Both the position numbers and the translations under genes were made by a program. From NCBI GenBank assembly GCA_033782935.1, contig JAWQEG010001415.1:1-64000 (forward strand): 64,000 bases of DNA, written 5' to 3'. Below, in pieces: positions 62,482 to 64,000 of the stretch (positions are counted from its first letter, which is position 1; each line of letters opens with the position of its first letter). The notes under the pieces were generated by a model. The model had not been told where the DNA came from. It ran no database searches and saw nothing but the letters and a program-made list of their open reading frames with translations. Source of the DNA: Petrolisthes cinctipes (Eukaryota > Arthropoda > Malacostraca > Decapoda > Porcellanidae).

Positions 62482-63318
62482 ATGCATAATTGGCAACTGA
62501 TCGGCAGGAATACCACTATCTATAAGGTTTCAAAGCAATGTACCATGATGCTACTTTATCGTCGTTTTCGTTCATTCGTTTTAATGCCGATACTTTTTTG
62601 GGAGAGTGTACCTGTCCCTCAGGTAAAACTTTCCACACAAACAAACAACCCTCCCCTTGATGTCCATGACGTTGTACCAGGACCATCAGGTAACTTGGTT
62701 CCACCTTCCCCCACACCCTCATCTGTCACAGTTGTCTTAAATACCACTCATGAGACCCTCCCTGATCTTGATGTACACTCTCCATTACAGACATAGACAC
62801 CTGTTCAGAGTTTTTTGGAAAATCTCCCAGTGAGTAATCCTTTGTTCACGAGTGGTATCATTTCTATGGAAACATCAAAAGTTCTCTTCCCTCCTCAAGA
62901 GGAAATTCCTAAGGGTTGTAAGATACCATTGAGAATTCAGTCAAAAGCCAGAGTCATGACTGCCGAGAGTGTACAACAAGATCTGGCAAAACAACAGGAA
63001 GAAATACAGAAAAAGGAAGCTAAACGCAAGAAATCTGCTGGGTCAAAGGGAAAAGGAAAGGGGAAGGGGTGTGGGAAGAGCACCAGGAGAGGGAAACAAT
63101 GACCCATGTCCTCAGATTCAGATCCAGATGATCCTGAGGAGCTTGAGGATCAAAACTGCACTGGGTGTGGGAGAGAATGGGAGAGTGAGAGAACAATTCT
63201 CCAGACAAAATGGGTGGGGTGTGAAACTCGAGGATGTCCTCACTGGACATGCCTAAGGTGTCTTCCTGTGGGATTTGACTATAAGGATGAGTACTACTGT
63301 GATACCTGTGTCTTATAA
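62482..63318 (+). pseudogene. Broken ORF with 21-aa repeat and PHD-like C-terminal zinc module
   Basis: One reading frame runs from 62482 to 63318 interrupted only by TAG at 62794-62796 and TGA at 63100-63102. Order: VPVPQVKLSTQTNNPP (another copy of the 63-bp unit, from 62608); a Pro/Ser/Thr-rich stretch; LPVSNPLFTSG; a basic region (KKEAKRKKSAGSKGKGKGKG); an acidic run (DSDPDDPEELED); then CTGCGREW and WVGCETRGCPHWTCLRC, ending YYCDTCVL. The last part fits a PHD-like C4HC3 variant. Basic linker plus a C-terminal zinc module of this kind is often seen at the ends of transposase genes in invertebrates, so I favour a decayed transposon gene; a host gene with readthrough or errors is possible. 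Confidence 0.5.
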
Positions 63319-63356
63319 TTTACATATTTAGTCCACAAATGTGGTATAATTTGTGA

Positions 63357-63535
63357 TCAATTTTGCAACAGCCAAGTGAAGAAGTATCTGTTTATCTTTA
63401 TAAGTATATAAATTACATGTGCTCAATTTCACAGTAATCTAGTGAAGTACCTGTTTATTTTTCTAAGTATTGCATATGCTCAATTTTCGCAATAACCTGG
63501 TGATGAAGTACCTGTTTATTTCTTTAAGTAATCTA
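63357..63535. repeat. 57-65 bp tandem repeat (three units)
   Basis: Units begin TCAATTTTGCAA at 63357, TCAATTTCACAG at 63423 and TCAATTTTCGCA at 63480. Each contains GTGAAG or GATGAAG, then TACCTGTTTATTT (TATCTGTTTATCT in the first) and TAAGTA. It starts about 40 bp after the stop of the PHD-like ORF. Confidence 0.7.
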
Positions 63536-64000
63536 ATATTGTAAGGTATAGCTTAATCTTAATAGATTGTCATTGATGATAATTGATATTACATAATATG
63601 CATATTTGATGTCTATGTGATAAAAAACTATTTTGTAACCATAGGCAGCCTATATTACGAGAAGATGGGCTAATATTTTTGTTCCACAGAAGGATCTTAT
63701 TTTATTATACTATGAAGAATTTATGTATTGGTAGGCAATGGTAGTGGAAATGTCTATCACTGTCAATAGCTTTGACACCTCCCTCCCTTTGGGAATTTCC
63801 CTCAAAGGGGTGTGGCTACGGGGAAAATTAATCATATGTATCTATATTTTCTATATATATACTGTAGCAATGCCAAAATGAAAAGAAATGTACAAGAAAT
63901 ATGTCTATTATTCACTCACCTCAACTGCAGAGTGACCGTATTCGCGTGGTACTACATTGGTCTAACATAAAATGACAACGACGACGACACAATAACACAA
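63536..64000. other. No feature recognised
   Basis: AT-rich DNA with a small inverted pair (CTTTGGGAATTTCCCTCAAAG, 63786-63807). No exon, RNA gene or mobile-element end could be supported. Confidence 0.5.

Overview
This is a eukaryotic, animal-type window, most likely from a decapod crustacean. That is an inference from the very high load of long (GA)n and (GT)n microsatellites, the CR1-like LINE with an esterase ORF1, tRNA-derived SINEs, TTAA-flanked foldback elements, and split host genes with GT-AG introns. No bacterial or viral gene organisation is present. Nearly all short open frames in the first 41 kb are low-complexity translations and are not genes.

Layout. 1-7.2 kb: pyrimidine-rich then purine-rich simple DNA, two inverted copies of a MITE (family A), compound (CT)n arrays, minisatellites, and AGG and ACT trinucleotide tracts. 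7.22-12.28 kb: one essentially full-length CR1/Jockey-like non-LTR retrotransposon on the minus strand, with both ORFs open, seated inside a (GA)n tract. 12.3-13.9 kb: purine-rich microsatellites and an 81-bp minisatellite. 13.9-42.2 kb: gene-poor DNA with scattered microsatellites, more family A MITEs, a related family B (three copies), a 315-bp hAT MITE with a perfect 8-bp target-site duplication nested against a family B end, a SINE, and a perfect 13-bp hairpin.

42.2-45.3 kb holds a three-exon plus-strand gene for a 625-aa protein with five C2H2 zinc fingers; both introns join in phase and one splits the third finger. 55.6-56.2 kb holds the last two coding exons (minus strand) of a DNAJB12/DNAJB14-type ER-membrane Hsp40; its J-domain exons were not found and probably lie beyond the right edge. 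The two genes are convergent, separated by about 10.4 kb of AT-rich DNA with SINE, hAT and Tigger remnants. 56.6-63.5 kb, upstream of the co-chaperone exons, holds a decayed Ty3-type gag-protease element with LTR pieces, a LINE RT fragment, 63-bp coding repeats, a broken ORF ending in a PHD-like zinc module, and a 57-65 bp tandem repeat.

From about 41.5 kb rightward long dinucleotide arrays disappear, so the gene-bearing part differs in texture from the left part. The items most worth a second look are the LINE seated in (GA)n, the two related foldback MITE families and their apparent seeding of (GT)n tracts, and the spliced zinc-finger gene. I see no clear sign of a wholly new enzymatic system.
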